Source: Plasmopara viticola
Taxonomy: Eukaryota; Oomycota; Peronosporomycetes; Peronosporales; Peronosporaceae
Assembly: GCA_001695595.3 (NCBI GenBank)
Contig: MBPM02000157.1
Span: 1-64,000 of the forward strand
Direction: 5' to 3'
Length of the DNA stretch: 64,000 bases
The position numbers and the translations under genes were made by a program. The notes below the pieces were generated by a model. It saw only the letters and a list, made by a program, of their open reading frames with translations, ran no database searches and had not been told where the DNA came from. Positions 9,929 through 21,300 of the stretch are shown here, in pieces. Numbering within the stretch: the first letter of the stretch is position 1; each line of letters begins with the position of its first letter.

Positions 9929-10506
9929 CATTATTACAATTTATGTCAGTCAGCCAATGACCGTTTCATTTGCCTTCCAAACATTCAAGCTTTTTGCCCA
10001 TCGAGTAGGTTTGCCCATCGGATGACATGCGCTTAATTCGGGACAAACCGAGATGCTCTTTATGAAAGTGAAGTGGGATCTGAGGTCCAAGCACGCGATT
10101 TGAAGCTTTTTTTATGCATCGCTCAATAGGATTATTTTGGTGATCAGCCGTACAAGTTAAAGCGGTACAGATAGTATTAACGCGGCCCTGTGCAAGGACT
10201 TTACGCATTAACGAGAAGTATTGCACTTTCATTTGGATTTTAGAGCCATGACTCGGCTCGTTGTCATCTTTCATGTCAGCTCAATTACAGTAGACATCGT
10301 TTGTTATCTAAATTAATTAGCGAGGTGAGGCTTGTGTTAGTTCTATACATACCAGCTGTTGTTGCCGTAACGCATAAGTGTTATTTCTTACGCGCACCGC
10401 AACTAATGTAGAGACATTATGATGCTAATAGACCCACTGCGCTCTTTGTTTGCGCTTGAAACTTGCGTGTATTATTAGTTGTGTGTAAGCTACCTACGGT
10501 TGCCAC

Positions 10507-10578
10507 GCCCCTATAGCTCAGTGGTAGAGCACTCGCTTCGTAAGCGAAAGGTCGGTGGTTCGATCCCGCCTGGGGGCT
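10507..10578 (+). tRNA. tRNA-Thr (anticodon CGU), copy 4
   Basis: Identical to the copy at 6634-6705; fourth array unit. Confidence 0.93.
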
Positions 10579-11140
10579 CTTCTTACCATTTTATACTGCT
10601 TCTTCACGTATATTTGGTCAGAGCAATTGAGTAAGCTATTCGCCGCTCATTTCATAATCTATTTGTCATGCACTTGTCTTGTGGTGGTTTGTGGTGGGTC
10701 GCATACTGTTCGATTGGTGCGCACGGCGCCTTCACACACGGTATGACTGTCTGATGGAAGAAAAAAGCCTAACGCCAGGGCTATGCAAGTAAGCTATTGC
10801 AATTGTGATTGCAGGGGGATTGTGGTTAGCATCGAAGACGTTAAAAAGGGGTGACAGCTCGTTTTCTCTGTGATCTAAAAAGTCATCTCCTTCGCATGGT
10901 ATCATTTTCTCAAACTTGTACGTATATACATCCTCGAACTTGACATGCCGACCGAAAAAAAGAATCAATGCATCTAGCTGCTATTGGGCGGCCGCTTTCG
11001 AGTGTTTTTTTAGCGTACTACGCTTTGTGTCATGTGCTATACTTTAATGTGTCGCACGAGTGATTTGCATGACTATGGTGGTATGCATGAGTAAGGGTGG
11101 AAAAAGTTTGTAATCAGTGTATCAGTTAACAGCCAGGGAT

Positions 11141-11221
11141 GACAGCTTGGCCGAGTGGTTAAGGCGTTAGCCTGCTAAGTCAATGGGGTAACCCGCGTGA
11201 GTTCGAATCTCACAGCTGTCG
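11141..11221 (+). tRNA. tRNA-Ser (anticodon GCU), copy 4, anticodon-stem variant
   Basis: As the other Ser copies but with GTCAA in place of GTTAA on the 3' side of the anticodon stem, which turns one A-T pair into A-C. The same variant occurs in the inverted copy at 15235-15315, suggesting exchange between the two halves of the array. Confidence 0.9.
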
Positions 11222-11798
11222 CATTATTACAATTTATGTCAGTCAGCCAATGACCGTTTCATTTGCCTTCCAAACATTCAAGCTTTTTGCCCATCGAGTA
11301 GGTTTGCCCATCGGATGACATGCGCTTAATTCGGGACAAACCGAGATGCTCTTTATGAAAGTGAAGTGGGATCTGAGGTCCAAGCACGCGATTTGAAGCT
11401 TTTTTTATGCATCGCTCAATAGGATTATTTTGGTGATCAGCCGTACAAGTTAAAGCGGTACAGATAGGATTAACGCGGCCCTGTGCAAGGACTTTACGCA
11501 TTAACGAGAAGTATTGCACTTTCATTTGGATTTGAAGCCATGACTCGGCTCGTTGTCATCTTTCATGTCAGCTCAATTACAGTAGACATCGTTTGTTATC
11601 TAAATTAATTAGCGAGGTGAGGCTTGTGTTAGTTCTATACATACCAGCTGTTGTTGCTGTAACGCATAAGTGTTATTTCTCACGCGCACCGCAACTAATG
11701 TAGAGACATTATGATGCTAATAGACCCACTGCGCTCTTTGTTTGCGCTTGAAACTTGCGTGTATTATTAGTTGTGTGTAAGCTACCTACGGTTGCCAC

Positions 11799-11870
11799 GC
11801 CCCTATAGCTCAGTGGTAGAGCACTCGCTTCGTAAGCGAAAGGTCGGTGGTTCGATCCCGCCTGGGGGCT
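11799..11870 (+). tRNA. tRNA-Thr (anticodon CGU), copy 5
   Basis: Identical to the copy at 6634-6705. This unit has lost its partner tRNA-Ser through a 174-bp deletion at about 12,385. Confidence 0.93.
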
Positions 11871-12917
11871 CTTCTTACTATTTTATACTGCTTCTTCACG
11901 TATATTTGGTCAGAGCAATTGAGTAAGCTATTCGCCGCTCATTTCATAATCTATTTGTCATGCACTTGTCTTGTGGTGGTTTGTGGTGGGGCGCATACTG
12001 TTCGATTGGTGCGCACGGCGCCTTCACACACGGTATGACTGTCTGATGGAAGAAAAAAGCCTAACGCCAGGGCTATGCAAGTAAGCTATTGCAATTGTGA
12101 TTGCAGGGGGATTGTGGTTAGCATCGAAGACGTTAAAAAGGGGTGACAGCTCGTTTTCTCTGTGATCTAAAAAGTCATCTCCTTCGCATGGTATCATTTT
12201 CTCAAACTTGTACGTATATACATCCTCGAACTTGACATGCCGACCGAAAAAAAGAATCAATGCATCTAGCTGCTATTGGGCGGCCGCTTTCGAGTGTTTT
12301 TTTAGCGTACTACGCTTTGTGTCATGTGCTATACTTTAATGTGTCGCACGAGCGATTTGCATGACTATGGTGGTATGCATGAGTATTCCAAACATTCAAG
12401 CTTTTTGCCCATCGAGTAGGTTTGCCCATCGGATGACATGCGCTTGATTCGGGACAAACCGAGATGCTCTTTATGAAAGTGAAGTGGGATCTGAGGTCCA
12501 AGCACGCGATTTGAAGCTTTTTTTATGCATCGCTCAATAGGATTATTTTGGTGATCAGCCGTACAAGTTAAAGCGGTACAGATAGTATTAACGCGGCCCT
12601 GTGCAAGGACTTTACGCATTAACGAGAAGTATTGCACTTTCATTTGGATTTTGAAGCCATGACTCGGCTCGTTGTCATCTTTCATGTCAGCTCAATTACA
12701 GTAGACATCGTTTGTTATCTAAATTAATTAGCGAGGTGAGGCTTGTGTTAGTTCTATACATACCAGCTGTTGTTGCTGTAACGCATAAGTGTTATTTCTC
12801 ACGCGCACCGCAACTAATGTAGAGACATTATGATGCTAATAGACCCACTGCGCTCTTTGTTTGCGCTTGAAACTTGCGTGTATTATTAGTTGTGTGTAAG
12901 CTACCTACGGTTGCCAC

Positions 12918-12989
12918 GCCCCTATAGCTCAGTGGTAGAGCACTCGCTTCGTAAGCGAAAGGTCGGTGGTTCGATCCCGCCTGGGGGCT
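12918..12989 (+). tRNA. tRNA-Thr (anticodon CGU), copy 6
   Basis: Identical to the copy at 6634-6705. It is the last direct-orientation copy before the array inverts at about 13,517. Confidence 0.93.
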
Positions 12990-13947
12990 CTTCTTACTAT
13001 TTTATACTGCTTCTTCACGTACATTTGGTCAGAGCAATTGAGTAAGCTATTCGCCGCTCATTGCATAATCTATTTGTCATGCACTTGTCTTGTGGTGGTT
13101 TGTGGGGGGGCGCATACTGTTCGATTGGTGCGCACGGCGCCTTCACACACGGTATGACTGTCTGATGGAAGAAAAAAGCCTAACGCCAGGGCTATGCAAG
13201 AAAGCTATTGCAATTGTGATTGCAGGGGGATTGTGGTTAGCACCGAAGACGTTAAAAAGGGGTGACAGCTCGTTTTCTCTGTGATCTAAAAAGTCATCTC
13301 CTTCGCATGGTATCATTTTCTCAAACTTGTACGTATATACATCCTCGAACTTGACATGCCGACCGAAAAAAAAAAAGAATCAATGCATTTAGCTGCTATT
13401 GGGCGGCCGCTTTCGAGTGTTTTTTTAGCGTACTACGCTTTGTGTCATGTGCTATACTTTATTGTGTCGCACGAGTGATTTGCATGACTATGGTGGTATG
13501 CATGAGTAAGGGTGGAACAGCTGGTATGTATAGAACTAACACAAGCCTCACCTCGCTAATTAATTTAGATAACAAACGATGTCTACTGTAATTGAGCTGA
13601 CATGAAAAATGACAACGAGCCGAGTCAATGCTTCAAAATCCAAATGAAAGTGCAATACTTCTCGTTAATGCGTAAAGTCCTTGCACAGGGCCGCGTTAAT
13701 CCTATCTGTACCGCTTTAACTTGTACGGCTGATCACCAAAATAATCCTATTGAGCGATGCATAAAAAAAGCTTCAAATCGCGTGCTTGGACCTCAGATCC
13801 CACTTCACTTTCATAAAGAGCATCTCGGTTTGTCCCGAATTAAGTGCATGTCATCCGATGGGCAAACCTACTCGATGGGCAAAAAGCTTGAATGTTTGGG
13901 AGGCAAATGAAACGGTCATTGGCTGACTGACATAAATTGTAATAATG

Positions 13948-14028
13948 CGACAGCTGTGAGATTCGAACTCACGCGGGTTACCCCATTAACTTAGCAGGCT
14001 AACGCCTTAACCACTCGGCCAAGCTGTC
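13948..14028 (-). tRNA. tRNA-Ser (anticodon GCU), copy 5
   Basis: Reverse complement of the 7262-7342 sequence, full length and identical. It is the first gene after the inversion point. Confidence 0.93.
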
Positions 14029-14584
14029 ATCCCTGGCTGTTGACACTGATTACAAACTTTTTCCACCCTTACTCATGCATACCACCATAGTCATGTAAAT
14101 CGCTCGTGCGAGACATTAAAGTATAGCACATGACACAAAGCGTAGTACGCTAAAAAAACACTCGAAAGCGGCCGCCCAATAGCAGCTAGATGCATTGATT
14201 CTTTTTTTCGGTCGGCATGTCAAGTTCGAGGATGTATATACGTACAAGTTTGAGAAAATGATACCATGCGAAGGAGATGACTTTTTAGATCACAGAGAAA
14301 ACGAGCTGTCACCCCTCTTTAACGTCTTCGATGCTAACCACAATCCCCCTGCAATCACAATTGCAATAGCTTACTTGCATAGCCCTGGCGTTAGGCTTTT
14401 TTCTTCCATCAGACAGTCATACCGTGTGTGAAGGCGCCGTGCGCACCAATCGAACAGTATGCGCCCCACCACAAACCACCACAAGACAAGTGCATGACAA
14501 ATAGATTATGAAATGAGCGGCGAATAGCTTACTCAATTGCTCTGACCAAATATACGTGAAGAAGCAGTATAAAATAGTAAGAAG

Positions 14585-14656
14585 AGCCCCCAGGCGGGAT
14601 CGAACCACCGACCTTTCGCTTACGAAGCGAGTGCTCTACCACTGAGCTATAGGGGC
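14585..14656 (-). tRNA. tRNA-Thr (anticodon CGU), copy 7
   Basis: Reverse complement of the 6634-6705 sequence, full length and identical. Confidence 0.93.
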
Positions 14657-15234
14657 GTGGCAACCGTAGGTAGCTTACACACAACTAATAATACACGCAA
14701 GTTTCAAGCGCAAACAAAGAGCGCAGTGGGTCTATTAGCATCATAATGTCTCTACATTAGTTGCGGTGCGCGTGAGAAATAACACTTATGCGTTACAGCA
14801 ACAACAGCTGGTATGTATAGAACTAACACAAGCCTCACCTCGCTAATTAATTTAGATAACAAACGATGTCTACTGTAATTGAGCTGACATGAAAGATGAC
14901 AACAAGCCGAGTCATGGCTTCAAAATCCAAATGAAAGTGCAATACTTCTCGTTAATGCGTAAAGTCCTTGCACAGAGCCGCCTTAATACTATCCGTACCG
15001 CTTTAACTTGTACGGCTGATCACCAAAATAATCCTATTGAGCGATGCATAAAAAAAGCTTCAAATCGCGTGCTTGGACCTCAGATCCCACTTCACTTTCA
15101 TAAAGAGCATCTCGGTTTGTCTCGAATTAAGCGCATGTCATCCGATGGGCAAACCTACTCGATGGGCAAAAAGCTTGAATGTTTGGAAGGCAAATGAAAC
15201 GGTCATTGGCTGACTGACATTAATTGTAATAATG

Positions 15235-15315
15235 CGACAGCTGTGAGATTCGAACTCACGCGGGTTACCCCATTGACTTAGCAGGCTAACGCCTTAACCA
15301 CTCGGCCAAGCTGTC
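15235..15315 (-). tRNA. tRNA-Ser (anticodon GCU), copy 6, anticodon-stem variant
   Basis: Same as the Ser copy at 11141-11221, with GTCAA in the 3' anticodon stem. Confidence 0.9.
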
Positions 15316-15877
15316 ATCCCTGGCTGTTAACTGATACACTGATTACAAACTTTTTCCACCCTTACTCATGCATACCACCATAGTCATGTAAATCGCTCGT
15401 GCGACACATTAAAGTATAGCACATGACACAAAGCGTAGTACGCTAAAAAAACACTCGAAAGCGGCCGCCCAATAGCAGCTAGATGCATTGATTCCTTTTT
15501 TCGGTCGGCATGTCAAGTTCGAGGATGTATATACGTACAAGTTTGAGAAAATGATACCATGCGAAGGAGATGACTTTTTAGATCACAGAGAAAACGAGCT
15601 GTCACCCCTCTTTAACGTCTTCGATGCTAACCACAATCCCCCTGCAATCACAATTGCAATAGCTTACTTGCATAGCCCTGGCGTTAGGCTTTTTTCTTCC
15701 ATCAGACAGTCATACCGTGTGTGAAGGCGCCGTGCGCACCAATCGAACAGTATGCGCCCCACCACAAACCACCACAAGACAAGTGCATGACAAATAGATT
15801 ATGAAATGAGCGGCGAATAGCTTACTCAATTGCTCTGACCAAATATACGTGAAGAAGCAGTATAAAATGGTAAGAAG

Positions 15878-15949
15878 AGCCCCCAGGCGGGATCGAAACA
15901 CCGACCTTTCGCTTACGAAGCGAGTGCTCTACCACTGAGCTATAGGGGC
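15878..15949 (-). tRNA. tRNA-Thr (anticodon CGU), copy 8, SINE-flanked variant
   Basis: Full 72 nt, but the closing G of the T stem (GGTGG) is T, which breaks the last stem pair and alters the B box. A SINE begins directly at the 5' end of the gene (base 15950). The first 16 nt of the tRNA are the target-site duplication, so the insertion left the whole tRNA sequence in place but replaced its upstream flank. Function uncertain. Confidence 0.8.
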
Positions 15950-16223
15950 TCCGGTGGCGTGGGTTAGTGGATTATGCTTCTGGTCCTTACGGTGTGTGGT
16001 GCGGGTTCGAGCCCCACACCGGACAAAATTCGTAATCAACCAGACTTGGGGAGAGGACGGCCCCAAGCGAAATATTTCCGACCCCGATCAAGAATAAGAC
16101 GATAACAAGACGAAAAAGAATCTTCAGACTAAAAATGTAAATGTAGAAATCCTAGCCAAGCCGAGAAGGTATAGGTTGTGTTAAGATTAAATACATGACA
16201 ACTTTCAACTGAGCTATAGGGGC
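15934..16223 (+). mobile_element. tRNA-derived SINE with 16-bp target-site duplication
   Basis: The SINE body is 15,950-16,207 (258 bp), flanked by perfect 16-bp duplications ACTGAGCTATAGGGGC at 15,934-15,949 and 16,208-16,223. The head (about 15,950-16,024) is tRNA-like: TCCGGTG at the 5' end pairs with CACCGGA, with an A-box-like GTGGGTTAGTGG and a B box GGTTCGAGCCC. The unrelated body ends in an AT-rich tail (ttaagattaaatacatgacaac). The insertion site lies inside the 5' part of a minus-strand tRNA-Thr gene. A diverged copy sits at 51,462-51,665. SINEs move by LINE-encoded reverse transcriptase; LINE remnants occur in this window. Confidence 0.85.
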
Positions 16224-16801
16224 GTGGCAACCGTAGGTAGCTTACACACAACTAATAATACACGCAAGTTTCAAGCGCAAACAAAGAGCGCAGTGGGTCT
16301 ATTAGCATCATAATGTCTCTACATTAGTTGCGGTGCGCGTAAGAATTAACACTTATGCGTTACAGCAACAACAGCTGGTATGTATAGAACTAACACAAGC
16401 CTCACCTCGCTAATTAATTTAGATAACAAACGATGTCTACTGTAATTGAGCTGACATGAAAGATGACAACGAGCCGAGTAATGGCTTCAAAATCCAAATG
16501 AAAGTGCAATACTTCTCGTTAATGCGTAAAGTCCTTGCACAGGGCCGCGTTAATACTATCTGTACCGCTTTAACTTGTACGGCTGATCACCAAAATAATC
16601 CTATTGAGCGATGCATAAAAAAAGCTTCAAATCGCGTGCTTGGACCTCAGATCCCACTTCACTTTCATAAAGAGCATCTCGGTTTGTCCCGAATTAAGCG
16701 CATGTCATCCGATGGGCAAACCTACTCGATGGGCAAAAAGCTTGAATGTTTGGGAGGCAAATGAAACGGTCATTGGCTGACTGACATAAATTGTAATAAT
16801 G

Positions 16802-16882
16802 CGACAGCTGTGAGATTCGAACTCACGTGGGTTACCCCATTAACTTAGCAGGCTCACGCCTTAACCACTCGGCCAAGCTGTC
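16802..16882 (-). tRNA. tRNA-Ser (anticodon GCU), copy 7, with two substitutions
   Basis: 81 nt as the others, but the anticodon stem has TGAGC for TTAGC (mismatched pair) and the variable/T-arm junction has CACG for CGCG. It is the terminal unit of the array and shows the most change, as expected if homogenisation is weaker at the edge. Possibly non-functional. Confidence 0.8.
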
Positions 16883-16900
16883 ATCCCTGACTGTTAACTC

Positions 16901-17828
16901 CGCTGCTTGCACTTGAAAAGCTTTGGGTATACCCAATGGACATTTAAGAAATGAAGGTGTCAACTGGCTTAGTTCATCATGAAGTTTGCGCTTCTCCTGC
17001 TCACAGGCAAGAATGCTTGAGCGTTGGTTGGAACTACAGCTCGTTAGGACAAAAAGTGCTCTTTACTGTTCTTTAGTGTTCTCCCGCAAATTCCTAAAGT
17101 GGAGGAGTGTATCGAATGGGTACTTTTATATATTTCGAGCGTTTAGGCATGAGATCGTTACGACGGCGTGCGCATAGTCGCCTGTGATAATAGTCGTTTT
17201 TGGGCAATCTCCAACACCTTGATCCAGTAGATTATTCTTAATTCTCAACAGCTAATATCCCGCATCGGACTCAATTACCGAAGTCACTAAAGTCTGCGCT
17301 ACCTGGGTTTAAAGAATATATTTTGCACAAAGAGTTTGAACGAGGTGACGCGTTTCAGCTGCTTACCAGCGTTCCGTTCGAAGCCTTTACCGGTTGGCGG
17401 TCTATATAGGATTGACTACAAAGTGCTACCAAGTTAGACAGGGTCACACAGCAACTTGCACAGGGAAGTCGTGTAGGAAAATAAACGATCTTCCGGTGAA
17501 CGACTGTTTACTATCCTCAGTCTTAAAAAGATTGAGACTGCAGTCTTAAGACTGATGTATTTGATACAAAATCTATATTCCTGGTCTTACCTTTTCTTCT
17601 TCCATAGGAACTAAATATGATTTTGCAATTTGGGCAGGGACTCTACTTTTATTTTAGTACTTCTTAGCATGCGAGCTAGGGTTGGTTAATACAGAGATAG
17701 GTCGCCATTATCATAAGGACTTTGTAGATGAAAGCTTGCTTCATGTGACACAACTCTCTCAGAAAGAATAGGTGGCAATTAATCTGGGTCACATTTTGCA
17801 TGAAATTGTACAAAAAAATATTCATTAT
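16901..17828. other. No complete gene; possible exon fragment next to the array
   Basis: The minus strand from about 17,050 to 16,901 reads without a stop through a charged, coiled-coil-like stretch (ILACEQEKRKLHDELSQL, then PSFLKCPLG), right up to the array edge. It may be the remains of a host exon cut off when the array arrived. A perfect 14-bp palindrome cagtcttaagactg lies at about 17,541-17,554. Otherwise nothing recognised. Confidence 0.3.
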
Positions 17829-18176
17829 TACTGAGGTTAGCTTCGGAAAAGGTTGGGGTGACGCCCCCTTCCAAGCGCGGGGGCTAAATGCTCGCGCGCT
17901 TCGGGCAGGTGCTCTCGGGCATCTGCAGGTCTCTAACGAGTCTCACCCTCGACGCGACGGTCTCCAGCACCGGGCGCCACCTGGGCTCTTACCAAGTCAG
18001 AGCTAAACAAAATAATGGAAGACCCTCACGACCTCGGTGCTGGCTGCACTGCCTGCCGAACGAGACCCGACGTATGCGGACACCACTCTATGCCGTGGAC
18101 TAGCCAGACTGAGCCTAGCACGTGCATAACTCGGCAACGCGATAACGTAATACAATACAATATAATACTGAGGTTA
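17829..18176 (+). mobile_element. SINE-like element, copy A, with 11-bp target-site duplication
   Basis: The body is 17,840-18,165 (326 bp), flanked by tactgaggtta at 17,829-17,839 and 18,166-18,176. It starts ttcggaaaaggttggggtgacgcc and ends with an (AATAC)n-type tail. Over 90% identical by eye to copies at 41,852 and 48,797. There is no open frame that persists across copies. The long, copy-specific target-site duplications and simple-repeat tail fit a SINE, not an LTR. I see no clear tRNA head. Confidence 0.85.
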
Positions 18177-18308
18177 CTTCGATGGATCTATGTTTATAAA
18201 TTCACAGAGTAAAAAGCATAACCGCTAATGCACGTATCAAGTTTTATTAAGATCGCAAGGGACATTGGCGCCACCCAATAAAAGAGTTTTGAGTGTCTTA
18301 CCGGTCTG

Positions 18309-21300
18309 ATGAATGGTGCATCCTCGCATCGGCCTCTATGGGTCTTGTGCATATGCATGGCCATTATCGCTGCGCTGTCGCCTGGATTCAATGAGCGTAT
18401 GCTATACCACTCGCTTCCTTTGATTGAGGTTCTACACCCACAAAACGATATGACGGTGGCAGAGACGGAGCTGCATGTGAAGATTAAGGTGCGCACAGAG
18501 CAGCTCCGCGATCGTTTGCATCGCTCTAAAGTCTGTATATTGATGGAAGTGGCCTACGTACCGTCCGACGTAAAATTAGACAGCGACGCAGACGACGTGA
18601 ACGAATCCTGCTTCGACCAGACCGCGAATTACACCTCGTTTCACGTCACGGGGCTCTTGCCTGGAATTTCCTATTCACTGATCGTCGGATTGGCGAACGA
18701 TGATCACGTAATAGGACTTTCTACACGCTTATTTTCAGTCGGATCAATTCTACTGCCAGGTATCGATGGCCGTGTAAGTATCGCTGACGCACTGGAAGCT
18801 GGGGCTCAGATGCACAAAGACCAAGATCGAGTCAATGCGTCAACAATTTATCGGTATATTCTGGCCATTTTTCCGGAGCATGCTCAAGCACAGCATCTGT
18901 TAGGTCTGACACTTTATCAAGATGGTAATCTAGAGCAAGCACTACCACTGCTGTATCAAGCGGTTCAATTAAATGGAAGCGATGAAAATTTTCGCAATGC
19001 GCTAGGATTTTGTCTGAAGTCACTAGGACAAGTCGATGAAGCGATCGAGCACTACCGCGAAGCGTTGGCCATAAATCCTGTGCATGCTCAAGCGACAGTC
19101 CATCTGGGAGATGCCTTACAGATAAAGGGGAAATGGGAAGAAGCTCTGAAAGAATTTACGAAAGTAGCAAACTTTCCAATGAGTCTGCTAATTAGCCAAT
19201 CGGATTTGGCGAAGGCGGAGGATGTCGCGAAAAATGCAAAGGGAAAGATGTGCGAAATCATCCGCGTCACAGATGGGTGGTACCATGCTGGCCAATGCTT
19301 AGACGAGGCGCAGGAACGCTGGCCAGAAGAATCTATGTTTTACAATGATCGTGGCAATTTGCTTGCAAACGCTGGTCAGTTCGAAAAAGCGCTACATGAA
19401 TATCAGCGATCGTCAGATCTCGGTATGTTTGGTGGCACGGTACGGCACCTTTTTGCTAGGTCAAATTAGCTTGATGAATTCACTCGCTTACATAACTGTA
19501 GCTGAATCTTGCCGAGACATTGGAAGCCCTTGGGGAAATGCAGAAAAGTATTGATCTTTACAACCAGGTGCGATATCAAATCTTTTTATAGAAAAGATTT
19601 ATTTAAATCTCCCTTCATTCTGGTGACAGGCTCTTGATGGTGAAATTAACGATCGCTTCCACCCTCGAACGCGAATGATGGTCATGAAAGCGACAGTTTT
19701 ACCGCGTGTCCTTCCTTTAACGCAACACGAAATTGACGCCTGTCGAGATCGTTTTAAAAGCGAAATTGAGGCATTACTACAAACTTGTAAGTGCATTCGT
19801 AGCTAATCGATATTTTTTTGTAGCACTTTGCTTGATGCAACACTTTGTTGAGTAAACACAGTAGACTCGCTTGAAACCACGGAAATGGATCCCAGCCGAG
19901 TCTCACTATCTACTGCAATTACTCTGACGGCACACAACCGAAACAATCGTGAGCTAAAGGCAGCTATGGGCACTTTGTATTGGCAGCTGCTACATAAGCG
20001 GCAAATAATGAGCGAGAAATATGTTGCAAGCTATGGGTTTGTTCCGCTGCCATACACACAGCAGATCGAAAACGTTCAGATAATGGAGGTACCTTTGTCA
20101 GCCTTACGCATTCATTGCCCTGACATAGTACTTGTGTAGGGCAGACCACGACGCTTACGAATAGGTTTCGTCTCGCGCTATATCTTCAATTCTGCTGTGG
20201 GGCTTTATATGTCAGAATTAATACCGAAACTTAACCGCAACAAATACGAGATTATTGTTTTCGCGATCGGACAAAGCAATTCAATGAAGGTTATTAAAAA
20301 GGTCGAGGCTATTGCAGAGACGGTGAGTTGAGACAAGTTTCGTTCATGGATTTTATATGTTTGGAATATACAAATTATCAAATCTTGCGGCATGATTCTA
20401 CAGATCGTTGCTCTTCCGAAAGATGTGCGCATTGTTCGCGAGGAAATTGAGGCTTCGAGTATGGATGTGCTTATTTACCCTGAGGTTAATTTTTATACAT
20501 TTTACAAAAAGAGACTGTTTTGATTTACTGATTGCTTTGTTCTGGCGCATAGCTTGGAATGGATAAAACGACCTATTTCGTGTCACTTGCTCGACTAGCT
20601 CCAGTCCAAGCAGTTTGGTGGGGAAATGCCGACACCTCCGGTGTACCGACGATGGATTATTACCTTATCAGTGAACACGAGCACAGCAATGCCAAGTCGC
20701 ATTACTCTGAAGTCATCTTTAAGTTGAAGTATTACACTTGTTTATAGCAATTTGCCGCGTGCACAGGGTGTTGAAATGATCGTTCTGCAACAATGGTTTA
20801 TAGAGGAATGGGAATCTTTCACAAGCCCTTCGCTTCAGTAGAAAAAGACATTAGTCGCGACCAGGTCCGCAAAGCTGTTGAAGAGCGCTTTGGCATCCCG
20901 CCCGACTTTCATTTCTACCTTGCCATAGAGGTTTGTGCTACGCTGTTTTACCTCTCTTCAAGTATTTCTTACCTTTTGACTACTATTTCCTTCTTAGTCA
21001 ATTATTCATATTCACCCCGACTTTGACATTGCCATGGCAAAACTCTTGAAAAAAGATAACAAGGCACGTCTAATTTTATTGTCGACGTCAAGTCGGGCAA
21101 TCTGGAAGAACCAACTTCAAGCAAGAATGAAGTCTGCTGGTGTCGAACCAGACCGCTTACATTTTCTGATAGATGTGGATCAAAATCAGGAGGTGATGCT
21201 GATGCGGGCAGCGGATGCTGTAGTTGCGAGCCTTCATCTCACACGTCCACGAGCGTCATTACAAGCTTTCGCAGCTGGTGTGCCAGTTGTGACATTTCCG

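Larger units (their letters stand above)
6454..13516 (+). repeat. Direct half of the tRNA-Thr/tRNA-Ser tandem array (about 1.29-kb units)
   Basis: Six near-identical units, judged by tRNA-Thr starts at 6634, 7920, 9215, 10507, 11799 and 12918 (steps of 1286, 1295, 1292, 1292 and 1119). Each unit holds tRNA-Thr(CGU), then tRNA-Ser(GCU) about 630 bp downstream. Unit 5 lacks 174 bp including tRNA-Ser (junction at about 12,385), and unit 6 is cut at 13,516 where orientation flips. Units differ by scattered substitutions and by A-run length near the gaccgaaaa tract. Each unit also has two open frames of about 78 and 88-106 codons on the minus strand. They are open in all young units, but the units are almost identical, so this is not evidence of coding. 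The left edge is at about 6454, where homology begins at ggcttgtgttagttctatac. Confidence 0.95.
13517..16900 (-). repeat. Inverted half of the tRNA-Thr/tRNA-Ser array
   Basis: From about 13,517 the same unit continues on the opposite strand: the sequence runs from gggtgga of the direct unit straight into acagctggtatgtatagaac, the complement of a different position in the unit. The first inverted piece has tRNA-Ser but no tRNA-Thr before it. tRNA-Thr genes follow at 14585 and 15878 (step 1293). Homology ends at about 16,900, after the last tRNA-Ser. A tRNA-derived SINE interrupts the array at 15,950-16,207. Two plus-strand frames per unit (about 78 and 102 codons) are the mirror images of those in the direct half. 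Confidence 0.95.

Noticed and set aside
15950..16024. Functional tRNA gene at the SINE head
   Set aside because: The D and anticodon stems do not form well and no anticodon can be assigned; it is a SINE promoter.
17840..18165. Solo LTR interpretation of the three-copy element
   Set aside because: Flanking duplications are 11-14 bp and differ per copy, there is a simple-repeat tail, and clear TG...CA ends with a 5-bp duplication are missing.
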